Origin: Zoroaster sp. YZ-2022
Taxonomy: Eukaryota; Echinodermata; Asteroidea; Forcipulatida; Zoroasteridae
Assembly (NCBI GenBank): GCA_029582265.1
Contig: CM055830.1
Span: 22,180,163 to 22,244,162 of the forward strand
Reading direction: 5' to 3'
DNA length: 64,000 nt
The translations under genes and the position numbers were made by a program. Shown piece after piece: positions 1 to 37,544 of the stretch (positions are counted from its first letter, which is position 1; every line of letters begins with the position of its first letter). Under the pieces are notes generated by a model. It worked only from the letters and a program-made list of their open reading frames with translations. It searched no databases and was not told the origin of the DNA.

Positions 1-1407
1 GAATAACTGGTGGAGAAATGTCAATCTCACTGAATATATTATATGCATTTTTTCCAGAAACGGGTAAACCTTGACCAATTAAGCTGAAAATCTCATAAGT
101 TTCTGTATTATTTTATAAAAGGGCAAAGCATAACGAAAACATCAGTCAAAATAAGACAACAAGTATTATCTTGTTTACCAAAATAATCATTCATAATCAT
201 AAATGTAAGCCTGGGTTGTCTCATTAATTATAAATCTTTATAATGAAGAAGTTTAACTAAAATATGACCCAGATTGAATTACCGAGCATTTATAACACCA
301 AAAGCTTCCGGAATCCTTGGGCGAGCCTCAAAACCATGATCCCAAGCCATTTTGGCTTTGTGGGGGATGATCAATGCAATGGTCTCCAAATATTTCCCCA
401 CGTGTTACATCATTTTGCCATATTTTCACATCGATTCACTCTCTAAAATAGATAGAAAACTCTTCTTCTTGATGTTATGTTTTAAAATAACCTCCTGTTG
501 TACAATGGAATATCTAGAACCCTAAGCTCAACGCCATTTTTGCTTCGTTCAATGTGCTCGTCTGTCTTCATCCCCACACCGCTAATTTTCATAATTCAGT
601 CAGCCCTTGCCCTCATTGACCCTTAATCCTTTGAGCAAAACCTTAAAAGCCTTTATGGTAGGCCTATCGAGTGTGTGTGCCGTTGGCATAGTAACTAAAT
701 TTGTTGAAGATCTTTCAAACCGTGAATCACCGAGCCAGGAACATATCAATAGATCTTGACTTGAAAAACATCAATACATACTAATAAGAGCAATTAAAAC
801 GTATCCAACGTGACTACAGATGAAGAGGGTATGGCTAATTTCTTTGCATTTTTTATATTAATGCTTCATTTGAGCACATCATCATTAGGCCTACAGACAG
901 GAATATACGTCATTTGGAAGCTAGAACTGCTGCATAACACATCGCAATGATGTTGTGGCTTCAAATCATCAACGTCGTTTTTATTCACTTCTTGATAATG
1001 ATGAGATTTCAAAGTTTTTTTGCTCACACCTCCTGCCCACCTGGCTGGGTGAAATGGCGTCGGTCTTGTTACATCCTACTTCCTGACAAGATGAATTGGT
1101 TAAAAGCCAATGAGGCTTGTATCCAGCTAGGAAGCCAGCTTAGTGTCCCAAATTCACGACAAGAAAACGACTTCATCTTGCATTCGATGGGAGTGGCTGA
1201 TGGTATCTGGATCGGCTGTACAGATGCTGCCCAAGAAGGCGTCTGGTTGTGTGGGGGTCAGCCTGCAAACTTCACCTACTGGTACCCCGGTAATCCACTC
1301 AACGACAGACTGCTTAACTGTGCCCGGATGACGGTGTATGGATCCGAAGGAAAGTGGTCCGATTCTTTGAAGTGCGATACAATCACCCATAAAGGGGCTG
1401 TCTGTGA
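1..1407 (+). repeat. Tandem segmental duplication, upstream copy
   Basis: The first 1.0 kb of the window plus parts of the lectin coding region recur at 4425-5766 with an offset of 4424 and only scattered substitutions and small indels. The copy includes about 0.95 kb of 5' flank, so promoter and gene were duplicated together. The left edge may lie outside the window. This copy holds the intact reading frame. Confidence 0.9.
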
Positions 1408-1684
1408 GATGGATGTCTCTACCGTGCCGGTCTACCACATCCTGACCGGTCCCGATGGGCGTGTCTCTCAACAGTGCCTCCTCCATCATGACATCAACAA
1501 CCTTGCAGTAGAGGGCGTGCTTGCTTGTGGCAGGGCGTGTACATCAGATCCTCGATGTCACTCCTTTAATGTTTGGCAGAGCAGTAAGAAAGAGAAGAAA
1601 TGTCAACTTAATGACGTCACCCGTCTTGAGGCTGATCATACCGACTTCAAGGTTACTGATGGTTGCTATTACTTTGACTTGTAG
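947..1684 (+). CDS. Secreted C-type lectin-like protein with C-terminal PAN/apple domain
   Basis: A 245-residue single-exon frame. Residues 1 to about 28 are hydrophobic (MMLWLQIINVVFIHF) and look like a signal peptide, so a secreted product is expected. A C-type lectin-like domain follows, about residues 30-155: it opens with the long-form pair C30/C41 (CPPGWVKWRRSCY), has the WIGCTD core, and ends with GKWSDSLKC and AVCE. The calcium/sugar motif is atypical: the loop reads WYPGNPLND rather than a clean EPN or QPD, and the WND position reads WSD, so sugar binding is uncertain. Residues about 160-245 look like a PAN/apple domain (cysteines in LACGRACTSDPRCHSFNVW, then KKCQLNDVT). The first of two adjacent ATGs was used. 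Lectin-PAN proteins are common in large invertebrate immune or adhesion families; function here is inference. A possible ATTAAA poly(A) signal lies at 2055-2060. Confidence 0.85.
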   Translation: MMLWLQIINVVFIHFLIMMRFQSFFAHTSCPPGWVKWRRSCYILLPDKMNWLKANEACIQLGSQLSVPNSRQENDFILHSMGVADGIWIGCTDAAQEGVWLCGGQPANFTYWYPGNPLNDRLLNCARMTVYGSEGKWSDSLKCDTITHKGAVCEMDVSTVPVYHILTGPDGRVSQQCLLHHDINNLAVEGVLACGRACTSDPRCHSFNVWQSSKKEKKCQLNDVTRLEADHTDFKVTDGCYYFDL

Positions 1685-3670
1685 ATATCTGGAATGACTG
1701 ACATAAATGTGTAGACAATTACTATTACCGGCATACAGTTCGCTTTTGTTTTAGTTTGAACCTCATCAAAGTAAGAACTGTACATCTTCATATCACAGAA
1801 GCAAGGAGACTGTTACATATCTTATATGTATACTTTATTCAAACTCTGATGAACTCGATGTGACGTCATCTAAATCAAACTCAGACTCATACAGCGATGA
1901 AATGTGTTGCATCTTTAATCTTATGGATTATAGACTCTAAAGAGTAAGTTATATTATTGGATTTTCCTTTAAATTTGTTTAAAGTAGTGATTTTGTGCTA
2001 AAGGTGAAAGTAATACATCTGAATGTACCATGAGGCAGTATAAAATGCCTCTAAATTAAATATAAATATTTTCTTTTTTAAATTTTGTTCTTATAGCGAA
2101 GAGTTGGTGATTATATCAAAATTGTATCAAGATCAAACGTAACGCGTGCGCGCGGTATAGGGACCCATTCCGGCAGTACATTATTTCTGTTTCTTTTTTT
2201 CTTTTGCAAGAAAACAAGGGGAAACTTAATTTTACTGACTCGCTACAATTGAATACCCAAATAATTATAAGACTCAATAGAAGGAGTGAGGGGGCTACGG
2301 CGTGCCCAGTGTAGCTTCATTGGCTATAAAGTATAAACATTCATGTAGGATCAGATCGAAGAGGAAAACAAAAATTTACATTTTTAAAATAAATTTTAAA
2401 ATAACATGAGAAAAAGGCAACACCAGACAAAGCTATAAAAATGCTTGAATTACAATTTCTGATATACTTACAGGTTTAGATATTGATTGGGTATTTGGTA
2501 TGCATGGGTGGGACATGGTATTACCAACCTTTTCTCTTATTAGCAAATCGGAAAGATTGTTTTTAGAACTCAACTTTAGGTTGAGGAGTAGCTACACAAA
2601 AGGCAGTATACACGTTTGGTAAAATGTCTGTATGTGCAATTTACTTCATAAGAATCTATAGAAAACAAACGTTTCGGCTTATTTCGTTTCGCCGTTAAGG
2701 AGAGAAACAAATACAAAAAACACTCAGATTGTATTCATTCTAATGTGGACATTTGAATTTTTATGAACTTTTTCTCGAAATTGAGAACATTTCAGACGGA
2801 ATAACTTCTCGGGATATTTGGTATCATTACCATCTGAAAACCAAGTAAGGGTTCAAATGATAATTCACTCAGTTTCTCAATTGTTTCTAGTAATTACACC
2901 TAATATTAACACGATGGTAGAATACAGTTGACACCTCTAGTGTTTTTTAACACCACAGTTTCTGCAGGGTAGGGCTAGTCTCTGATAATTAATAAATAGG
3001 CCTAAGGTGTAAATAGTAATATTTTGTTGTTCGGTAGGGTGGTAATGGAAGATCATGAATTACAGGGCCGTAGTCAAAGAGGGAGGGGCATGACACCCCC
3101 TAATATCGATTTTCAATCTGCAAATCTAGGCCCAGTTGGCACATAAAAACCATCGAAGCAGGCTTGTATTTTGTGTGCCCGAGGTGATTTAATTTCGGGT
3201 GGAAATTTCTAACGCCTATCGCCCACTCCATCGGTGATTTTTGAGGGGGAAACTGTTTACGCAGACCCAAGTCTCAAAATATTATCACGACTACCACCCT
3301 CCCCTCGTCAAGTGATTTTGAAAGTCCTGAATTTTTTTACCGCTGCTGGAGTCAGTTGGCAAATTGGCTTCAACCCCCTCCCCGCCCAAGATTATGCCTT
3401 CGCTACGCGGCACTGGTGAATTAGTCATTAATTTAATAGGATTATTTTTCAAAAATATTTAAATAAATAATTCTTAAATGAAAAATTCCATTGCCATCTT
3501 ACGAATTAGCACCTATACCGGAATGTGAATCCGTTACTGATGTGGTAAAACTATTTATACTCGTTGGTAGAGCAGAAATGTATTTAATTTATTTATTGAA
3601 TTAATGGTAATATTTTTTTGAGTGTTTCACCTGTTGATATGTAGAACAATTTGTTTTCGTGTAATATGTA
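1685..3670. other. Intergenic, no gene recognised
   Basis: AT-rich sequence without a coding signal. It holds the presumptive 3' UTR of the lectin gene and, near 2600-2900, a stretch resembling the interior of the TTAA-flanked family seen at 3675-4030 and around 27.9-28.3 kb. The small frame at 3234-3419 has no recognisable domain. Confidence 0.5.
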
Positions 3671-3674
3671 TTAA

Positions 3675-4030
3675 AGGGAAGGTACAACACTGACCATGTT
3701 GATAAAACTATGGGTTCTTTGAATCATGATATATATTTAACAACCAGCCTGTGAAAGTTTTAGCTCTAGCGTATAGTCTAAGTGATGAAAACATTGTGAA
3801 AACTTTCACAATATCAACAGAAAACACATGGAGCAAAAGGTTACCGTCTGCAAATTAATTTGTGTAAAATATGCATATAACAAATATTCGTATTTTCTCT
3901 GATATAAAATTACTTCAGACAGAATACTTGTTCAAGATGATTGGTACCTTTACCAACTTCACATCAATGTAGCTTTCAGATAATCATTTTGTTATTTTGC
4001 AATCAGATTTAACAATGTTGTATCTTCCCT
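3675..4030. mobile_element. MITE flanked by TTAA, AGGGAAGGTACAACA-type termini
   Basis: A 356-bp element. Both ends carry TTAA (3671-3674 and 4031-4034) next to inverted termini AGGGAAGGTACAAC and its near complement GTTGTATCTTCCCT. TTAA target duplication is the hallmark of piggyBac-type transposition, so this is probably a non-autonomous piggyBac-like MITE. It has no coding capacity. Related interiors occur near 27.9-28.3 kb and 29.4-29.65 kb. Confidence 0.7.
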
Positions 4031-5388
4031 TTAAGGATTACCAAACAAATAAAGTTAGTTGATTTGCGGTGGCACCACGTGGAGTACTCTATATTAAGTT
4101 ATGGTTTGATAAAACCTTTGATTATCTCAACGTATGACTCAGTATCATGATCTGGCCGTCTTAAATGGATGCCGGATTCTTGTAGATGAGGCTGATGATG
4201 GTGAAGACAGTCAGACCATACAGATCAAAACGTCGACATAATTATTGACTTTCATGTGGTGTAACCGCTAGTCGTTCGTAAAACAATCACCATCAAAGCT
4301 TTATGTCTGATTATACGAAGCAATGCATTTTGGTGACATAATAAATTAATACATTTCTTCAGATGAGTTCGATTGAGAGAGATTTACTTCTTATAGATAT
4401 ATTGAATAGTCTAAAGTATTGAGCGAATAACTGGTGGAGAAATGTCAATCTCATTGAATATATTGTATGCATTTTTTCCAGAAACGGGTAAACCTTGACC
4501 AATTAAGCTGAAAATCTCATAAGTTTCTGTATTATTTTATAAAAGGGCAAAGCATAACGAAAACATCAGTCAAAATAAGACAACAAGTATTATCTTGTTT
4601 ACCAAAATAATCATTCATAATCATAAATGTAAGCCTGGGTTGTCTCATTAATTATAAATCTTTATAATGAAGAAGTTTAACTAAAATATGACCCAGATTG
4701 AATTACCGAGCATTTATAACACCAAAAGCTTCCGGAATCCTTGGGCGAGCCTCAAAACCATGATCCCAAGCCATTTTGGCTTTGTGCGGGAGGGGGGTAT
4801 CAATGCAATGGTCTCCAAATATTTCCCCACGTGTTACATCATTTTGCCATATTTTCACATCGATTCACTCTCTAAAATAGATTAGAAAACTCTTCTTCTT
4901 GATGTTATGTTTTAAAATAGCCTCCTATATTGTACAATGGAATATCTAGAACCCTAAGCTCAACGCCATTTTTGCTTTATTCAATGTGCTCGTCTGCCTT
5001 CATCCCCACACCGCTAATTTTCATAATTTAGTCAGCCCTTGCCCTCATTGACCCTTAATTAATCCTTTGAGCAAAACCTTGAAAGTTCAGAAAATGAAGT
5101 ATTCATTTATGGTAGGCATATCGAGTGTGTGTGCCGTTGGCATAGTAACTAATTGTTGAAGATCTTTCAAACCGTGAATCACCGAGCCAGGAACATTGCA
5201 AGAGATCTTGACTTGAAAAACATCAATACATACTAATAAGAGCAAGTGACTACAGATGAAAAGGTTGTGGCTAATTTATTAGCATTCTTTATATATATTA
5301 ATGCTTCATTTGAGCACATCATCATTAGGCCTATACGTACAGGAATATACGTCATTTGGAAGCTAGAACTGCTGTATTACACATCGCA

Positions 5389-5766
5389 ATGATGCCGTGG
5401 CTTCAAATCATCACTTCTTGATAACGATGAGATTTCAAAGTTTTTTTGCTTACACCTCCTGCCCGGATGACGGCCATTGGCGGACCCAGGGGGTGGCTAA
5501 GGGGGCTGTAGCCCCCCCTAAAATCGTAAAAAAGGGAGAGAAAAAGAGAGAGAGGGGGAGGGGAGGGGAGAACGCACTCCCATTCCCTCACTGTGCTTTG
5601 TTTTTCATTGTAATTTTTGCAGTACTGAAAAATAATTATTTTTGATTCTCAGCCCCCCCTAAAAAATGTTCTGGATCCGCCCATGGGTCACGGCGTATAG
5701 ATCCGGAGGAAAGTGGTCCGATTCTTTGAAGTGCGATACACGCACCCATAAATGGGCTGTCTGTGA
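5389..5766 (+). pseudogene. Decayed duplicate of the C-type lectin gene
   Basis: The ATG at 5389 matches that at 947, but a 16-nt deletion in the signal-peptide coding part shifts the frame to a TGA at 5419-5421. Most of the lectin domain is deleted, fusing its first cysteine region to the GSEGKWSDSLKC end, and a transposon lies in between. The PAN domain is absent. The product cannot be made from the original frame. The conserved upstream flank means it could still be transcribed. Confidence 0.85.
5475..5686. mobile_element. MITE with GGCGGAYCC / GGATCCGCC termini
   Basis: About 212 bp starting CCATTGGCGGACCC and ending GGATCCGCCCATGG, with G-rich and C-rich subterminal arms (GGGGGCTGTAGCCCCCC). 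It lies inside the lectin pseudogene; the flanks GATGACGG and GGTCACGG could be a diverged 8-bp target duplication, which would suggest a hAT-like origin. A second copy sits at 16828-16984 and shares the interior before the 3' end (TTTTTGATTCTCAGCCC). Confidence 0.75.
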
Positions 5767-5779
5767 AAATCTAGAATGG

Positions 5780-7063
5780 TAACTAATCAGCTGTTCGTGG
5801 TTTGTTGACATGGTTGATGGGTTTTAACTCATTTAAGACAAATATATATTTAGGTTAGTAAATGTACATACAACATATCATCTAAAAGGATTGTTTGCTG
5901 GCAAAGTTGGGCAGTGACAGAAGTTATTATGTGACCTTATAGTTGGGTAAGTTTGCTTTTAATAATAATATTATTCACCATGCACCCACAAGCATGACAA
6001 GTACTGCAAGAAATTTCCATGGGAGTTGGGAACATTGTATTTGACATGCCTAGGACTTGTTATAAAGTTATGGGTTACTATCTCGTGGACGGGTTAAACA
6101 TGAAATATTAACCCACTGGTTACTGTAATAGAGCGATGATATAATAGTAAGTGAAAGAGAATACAAAGTTGGTAGTTCCCAAATAAATTTAAGGTTTACA
6201 ACTGTGTAACCCCTGAACCTTTGAAGTTAAAACCTAGCTTAAAAAATAAACTTAGTGGGATATGGAATTTATTATTTGAATGTTTTTAAGGATTGGTTAA
6301 AACAGCTGATATTTTAAGCACATTTAAAAAAAAATGTAAACAATATTATCTTTCACTTTCTATAAATAAATATAAGGTGAAGAAACATCATAAATACCGT
6401 AAGTATGACTTACGGTATTTATTGTTTATTAAAGCCTAGAGGAGTTGGTCTTTTTAAGAATTTGCTGAAAAGCCGCCAAGGCAGGACACGTTCATTTTCA
6501 GACGTTTTTTTAAAGGCATTATATAGGCCTAATTAAAAACATGTTTAATGGATGTCTAATAAATCATATAAAAAGTGAATTAAGTCCTTGACAAAGATTG
6601 CGTTAGAATAAATCTTTAGATCCTTAATAAATTACATTGCCTCACAGTCATGCTTTTTGCATTATTAGTATGAAATCCCTTTTGTAACACAAGAATACTA
6701 GTTTCGATAGTATAAAGGCAAATCGCCAGTAATAGCACTATAAACCAATACGGGCCGGCTGGACTAGATGGTCACTAATGAAAGTATTCGCTCGTCCTGG
6801 CCGCGCCCCACCCACTGATCTCAGTCAGATCAGTGTGAGTCTGCCCCATCTCACAGTTTTCGCCCCACTCCTCGTGGCCAGCCCACTGATATCTTTGGCC
6901 AGCCTCACTGGTAACCATGCACGCACACATACATTTACATGCGAACGTCGAACAGTTTGGAAGTTGAGGATTTGCGCCCTCTAGTGGCAAGACCAACTTG
7001 CGACATAGTACATCGACATAATTATCTGAAATCATCATAACACGTACACGTGCGCGTAGCGTG
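5780..7063. promoter_or_regulatory. Intergenic; presumptive WDR12 upstream region
   Basis: No coding gene seen. A near-perfect hairpin (13-bp arms AAATACCGTAAGT, loop ATG) lies at 6392-6420. The final 280 bp upstream of the WDR12 ATG are less AT-rich than the surroundings and should hold the promoter and 5' UTR (CACGTACACGTGCGCGTAGC just before the start codon). No TATA box or defined element is claimed. Confidence 0.4.
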
Positions 7064-33381
<26,318 letters not shown>

Positions 33382-33628
33382 TCATCATGACTGGGGCAGG
33401 TCATTCACTCATTAGTCACCAGAGCTTTGATATAGCAATTGGTACTCTACTGTGGACATTATCTGTATTTATATTATTGTATCATGGACTTTTATCTGGA
33501 GAGCTCCTGTCAGTGATGGTTTCATAAATTGTCATTGATTTGCGCTTTTCTTTTTTTATATGCTTGTGAATAACTTGAATTTTGTAAACGTGTAATAGCA
33601 TGGTTTCCCAATGACATCACAAACACAT
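33382..33628 (+). other. WDR12: Presumptive WDR12 3' UTR
   Basis: Sequence after the stop codon. No AATAAA is present before the MITE that begins at 33629; the first AATAAA downstream is in the terminal repeat of that MITE (33643-33648). Confidence 0.5.
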
Positions 33629-34115
33629 ATGACATAAAACACAATAAAGGGGGCCACTTTGCATCCGTCACGTTAGCAGTTTTTCCAATGGTTGTTATTT
33701 ATTTTTAAGTACCTGAAACCGACCAAAATGTGTTTCAACGTGTGAATGGACATGCAGGCTTATACCAGAACTAATTTGAGTTGATTTATTTTATTTTTAA
33801 TTTTTTTTATTATGAGTTGATTTATTTTATTTATTTTTTTTAAATTTATTTTTTTACCCTCAAATTTCCATAAAAATTGGACGGAAAAAGTTACCTCACT
33901 TTTCTGTCCATTTGTTGATGGAAATTTTAGGGTAATTAAAAAAATATTAGTAATAATCAACTCAAATTATCTTTAGGAATAAGCATGCATGTCTATTCAA
34001 ATGTTGAAGTTCTTTTTGGGTGGTTTCAGATATTTAAAAATATTTTTTACAACCATTAGAAAAACTGCTAACGTGACGGTAGGAAAGTGGCCCCCTTTAT
34101 TGTGTTTTATGTCAT
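33629..34115. mobile_element. MITE with ATGACATAAAACAC termini (copy 2)
   Basis: Same inverted termini as 10228-10674 but oriented the other way: the left arm reads GGCCACTTTGCATCCGTCAC, which is the complement of the right arm of copy 1. 487 bp, with an expanded AT-rich tract near 33785-33855. Confidence 0.88.
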
Positions 34116-36223
34116 ACTCTTTGTGCCATTACAATTCAGGGAACGATTTTGTTCCAAAATTTTGTATAGCACATTTAAAATGCTTAACATTACTGTATGC
34201 AGTGTGCATAGGTAAAGGTGTTGTTTTTCAAGGCTTTACTGTCGTTTGGTTCATAATATGAATGTCCAAATTTTACCAGAAATAATCATCTTTAGTGTCC
34301 GGAAATTGAGCCACAGGTGGTAAAAATTGCAGTCATTCATGAAAGTTAGTCCTCCATCTATTTTCTGTTTTGTTTACATTGTTATATCGATCGCTAAAAC
34401 AGAGGCAATATCACGAAAAAAAAATTACTGACTGCGACGTGTTCGGATGCCTTTCAAAGTGAATTTCGCCAAGTGTAATGTTACTTTGTGGTATGATCAA
34501 GCTTGATTTTGATTATTAAAAATTCGTCAGGAAAATGAGTGGCTCACCGTGGTTGAAAGTGCGATCATATTGCCTGCCGAAATGATTCTAAATTGAACCA
34601 CTACATATATACGGTAAATGAATGCTAATTTTGTTAATTTTCAAAAACTTATACAACGAAGTTAGTAACGTTTCTAGAATTCCTTTGAATACGGCCGTAG
34701 TGATCGTATGAAGCCTTAAGGTAGCCAAGGCCAAAGTGGCCGTGCCCTATCAATCCTTAAGGTCGAGGCCTGGTATTTGAATTTATTTTCTAATATAAAT
34801 GTTGCACAGCAAGGACCTTATGTTTTAATCACAAGAAATGTCATTGCATTCATACTATATATAAGAATAGATAAATGTGCAGAAGTCAAGAGTATAGAAA
34901 CTAACATGTGAAAGTGTCCAGCTTATTGTGTTGTTTTGACGTTAAAGAGAAAGTAGTGAATATGTGAAGATTATTTGCATATATTCATCCCCTTATGAAA
35001 GAAAACATTCTTCCTGCTCAGTTCATTTGATGTTCAATTAGATTTTTGTTTATGGGGAGGAGAGGGGGAGGTGGAATTTTTTTTAATTTCCCCCAAAATG
35101 GATGATCTCCCCCAAAATGGAATTTCATGTATAATTTTTTCTTCTCCCTTTTCCCTTTTTAAATAAAGCCGCACTTGTTTTCGTTTACTGTAGTGATACG
35201 CCGTGAGGCATAAGGGGAGTAGTACACCATCCAAGATGTAACGGGAATGTTTAAGTTCCCGATGATGGCCAAACCCATCATTGGTCCTCCACAAAAGCCG
35301 AACACTCCAATATGTCGTTGAAAATCTCTACCATCTTTAAATCAGCAATCATCGGTAGTACAGGCAAAAGCCTCGGTGCCCAAAGTCATCGAGTCGGTGG
35401 TCAAGCTGCGAAGTGTCTCTCAACCCCCTTTACTTTTCTTTAAATACTACACCAATAATGAATATTCATTTATCCCATAAATTTTAATAAATCTCGATCC
35501 AGACCATACATGTTAAATCATGCGGGGAAGACCTTTGCATGATTAAGCTAAATAAGGAAATCAAATGCACAACATATTCTTTAGTAAACAAAAAGGAGTA
35601 GCCCCATGGCAGCCGGTTCTATAAAAAGTAAGGTGGTACTGAAAGGTCATGCTCTCGTCACACACGCAGGATTTAAGTACAATTATTTATGTTACCTTAA
35701 AATGATATTTACACATTAATTATAAGTTCGTGACAACACCATACAAATTTGCTGTTAGTTCTAGTTAAATCCACACTTGAACGGAAAGTTCTAAAAAAAA
35801 AAAAGAAAGAAAGAAGAGTTTTGAACCTTGTTTGTTATATATTAAGGTATTATTTCATTGTTAATATGATGTTATTACACATGTTTTTTCGTAATTTGGA
35901 TTGAAAAAATTGGGCCCCATTCTTCGGTTTTTGAAAACCTTTCTCCACTCCCGCCATTGGCAGTGCGATTCCATGGCACCCTACGAAATCAACACTGAAG
36001 CACCAGTGACTAAGAAAACCAGTGTAAAAGTCCCGGATGTACGACTACACGTGATGTCATCAGAGTCATGTAGCCGCCCAGAAGTGGCCATCTTTTTCCA
36101 TTGTGTTTACGGCTCACAGGCAACCCGCCTTCGCGGGAGGGCACCTCATAGAATGAATAATGTATGAGACTGACGACTTTTTGCAAAACTCGGAATGCTG
36201 GTTTTAATGAGGTTTGTTTTACA
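34116..36223. other. Gene-poor intergenic stretch
   Basis: No domain-bearing frame recognised. 34715-34783 (GTAGCCAAGGCCAAAGTGGCC then GAGGCCTGG) is an end fragment of the CCAGGCCTGG foldback family. A poly-A/AAAG run lies near 35796. Confidence 0.5.
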
Positions 36224-36227
36224 TTAA

Positions 36228-36630
36228 CCCTAACCTTCCCAAATCCTCCAAAATCATCTTTGCTAAAGTGAAGGATTTTGAAGGATTGAGGTTACATGCT
36301 ACATCCTCTTTGCTAAAGTGAAGGATTTTGGAAGATTGAGGTTATTAGGCATACTTGCCTCTCCATGGTACATGCACATCCATGTTTGTTGTAGTGATTG
36401 CAAGGTCAGCGCTTGGGTCAGTGGACACTGTTTATTGCTCCATGCATGCAGGGAGGGTCCCTGGCCATGTACATGTATCACAGATTAGAAACACATGTGT
36501 GCATACTGTACATGTCATGTACTTGCTTTACTACTGAAGGATTTTGGAGGTTATGTGTGTAAGCAAATGGACCTAGGGAGTTAGGAAGGATTCAGGTTAT
36601 GTGTAAGCAAATGGACCTAGGGAGTTAGGG
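36228..36630. mobile_element. TTAA-flanked MITE, family 2, copy 2
   Basis: TTAA at 36224-36227 and 36631-36634. Near-identical to 12862-13229 over most of its length (shared GCATACTTGCCTYTCCATGG and GGGAGGGTCCCTGGCCATG), with a small duplication of AAGCAAATGGACCTAGGGAG near the 3' end. Confidence 0.85.
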
Positions 36631-37085
36631 TTAAGGAATCATCTTTATTGAAGGTTAACTTAAATATAGTAATCATTAAGCATATATTTAATGAATTTTG
36701 GCATGAACTAGTCATGCCCAGTGCCGTTCAAGTGTGGCTTTAAGGATCTTAACGGTTCCACTACAATGTCAGCAAATTGAGGGATATATACTTAACAAAG
36801 TAACCCGCCAATCCTAGGAATGATCTTAATGACTTTTTGTCATGAGTAATTTGTGCATCGACCATGGCTCGAAATTTGTCATCTGGTTGTCAGATTATGA
36901 TTTCTTAGGGTGTAATGCTGATATAGGTAGAGTAATAGACCGAGAATCTGTCTGGACAAGAGGGTTTCAAGCCCGTGAGCCCGAATAGTGTAGGCTGGGC
37001 CAGACCAGTGATGATCATATTGGGAATTCCACATCTACTTCCACTCAGAGTAAACACACTGGACAAACTAATCAGGTAGATCCAC

Positions 37086-37540
37086 TCCACTCGGAAGGGA
37101 TCCGCTGTCCACAACCTAATGGGGGTGATTCACACCAACAAGAAAGGAACCGCTGTACACAACCCAATGAGGAGATCCACACTACACAGAAAGGATTTGC
37201 TGTACACAATCCAATGGGGCATATCCACACCACACAGAAAAGATCCGCTGTTCACAACCCAATGGGACTGATCCACACCAACAAGAAAAGGATCCGCTGT
37301 ACACAACCCAATGAGGCTGATCTACACTACACAGAAATAATCCGCTATGTACAGCTCAATGGGGGAATCCACACCACACAGAGAGGATCCGCTGTACACA
37401 GCCCACTAGGGCTGATCCATTCCAATCCGCTGTACACAACCCAATGGGGGAGGATCCACACCACACAGAAGGGATCCACTGTACACAACCCAATGGGGAA
37501 GGATCCACAACACATAGAAAGGATCCGCTGTATCATGTGG
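37086..37540 (+). repeat. Minisatellite, about ten units of about 45-52 bp
   Basis: Units contain GGATCCGCTGTACACAACCC, AATGGGG and ATCCACACCACACAGAAA, with substitutions and one short unit near 37428. An open frame (ATG 37214) runs from the array into the integrase remnant. Confidence 0.93.
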
Positions 37541-37544
37541 GCCA

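Larger units (their letters stand above)
4425..5766 (+). repeat. Tandem segmental duplication, downstream copy
   Basis: Second copy of 1-1407. Similarity is near-continuous through the 5' flank to about 5465, then jumps from the start of the lectin domain to its C-terminal part (a deletion between two TGCCC words). It is then interrupted by a MITE and resumes to about 5766, at the lectin-domain end, so the PAN part was either not duplicated or lost. Confidence 0.88.
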
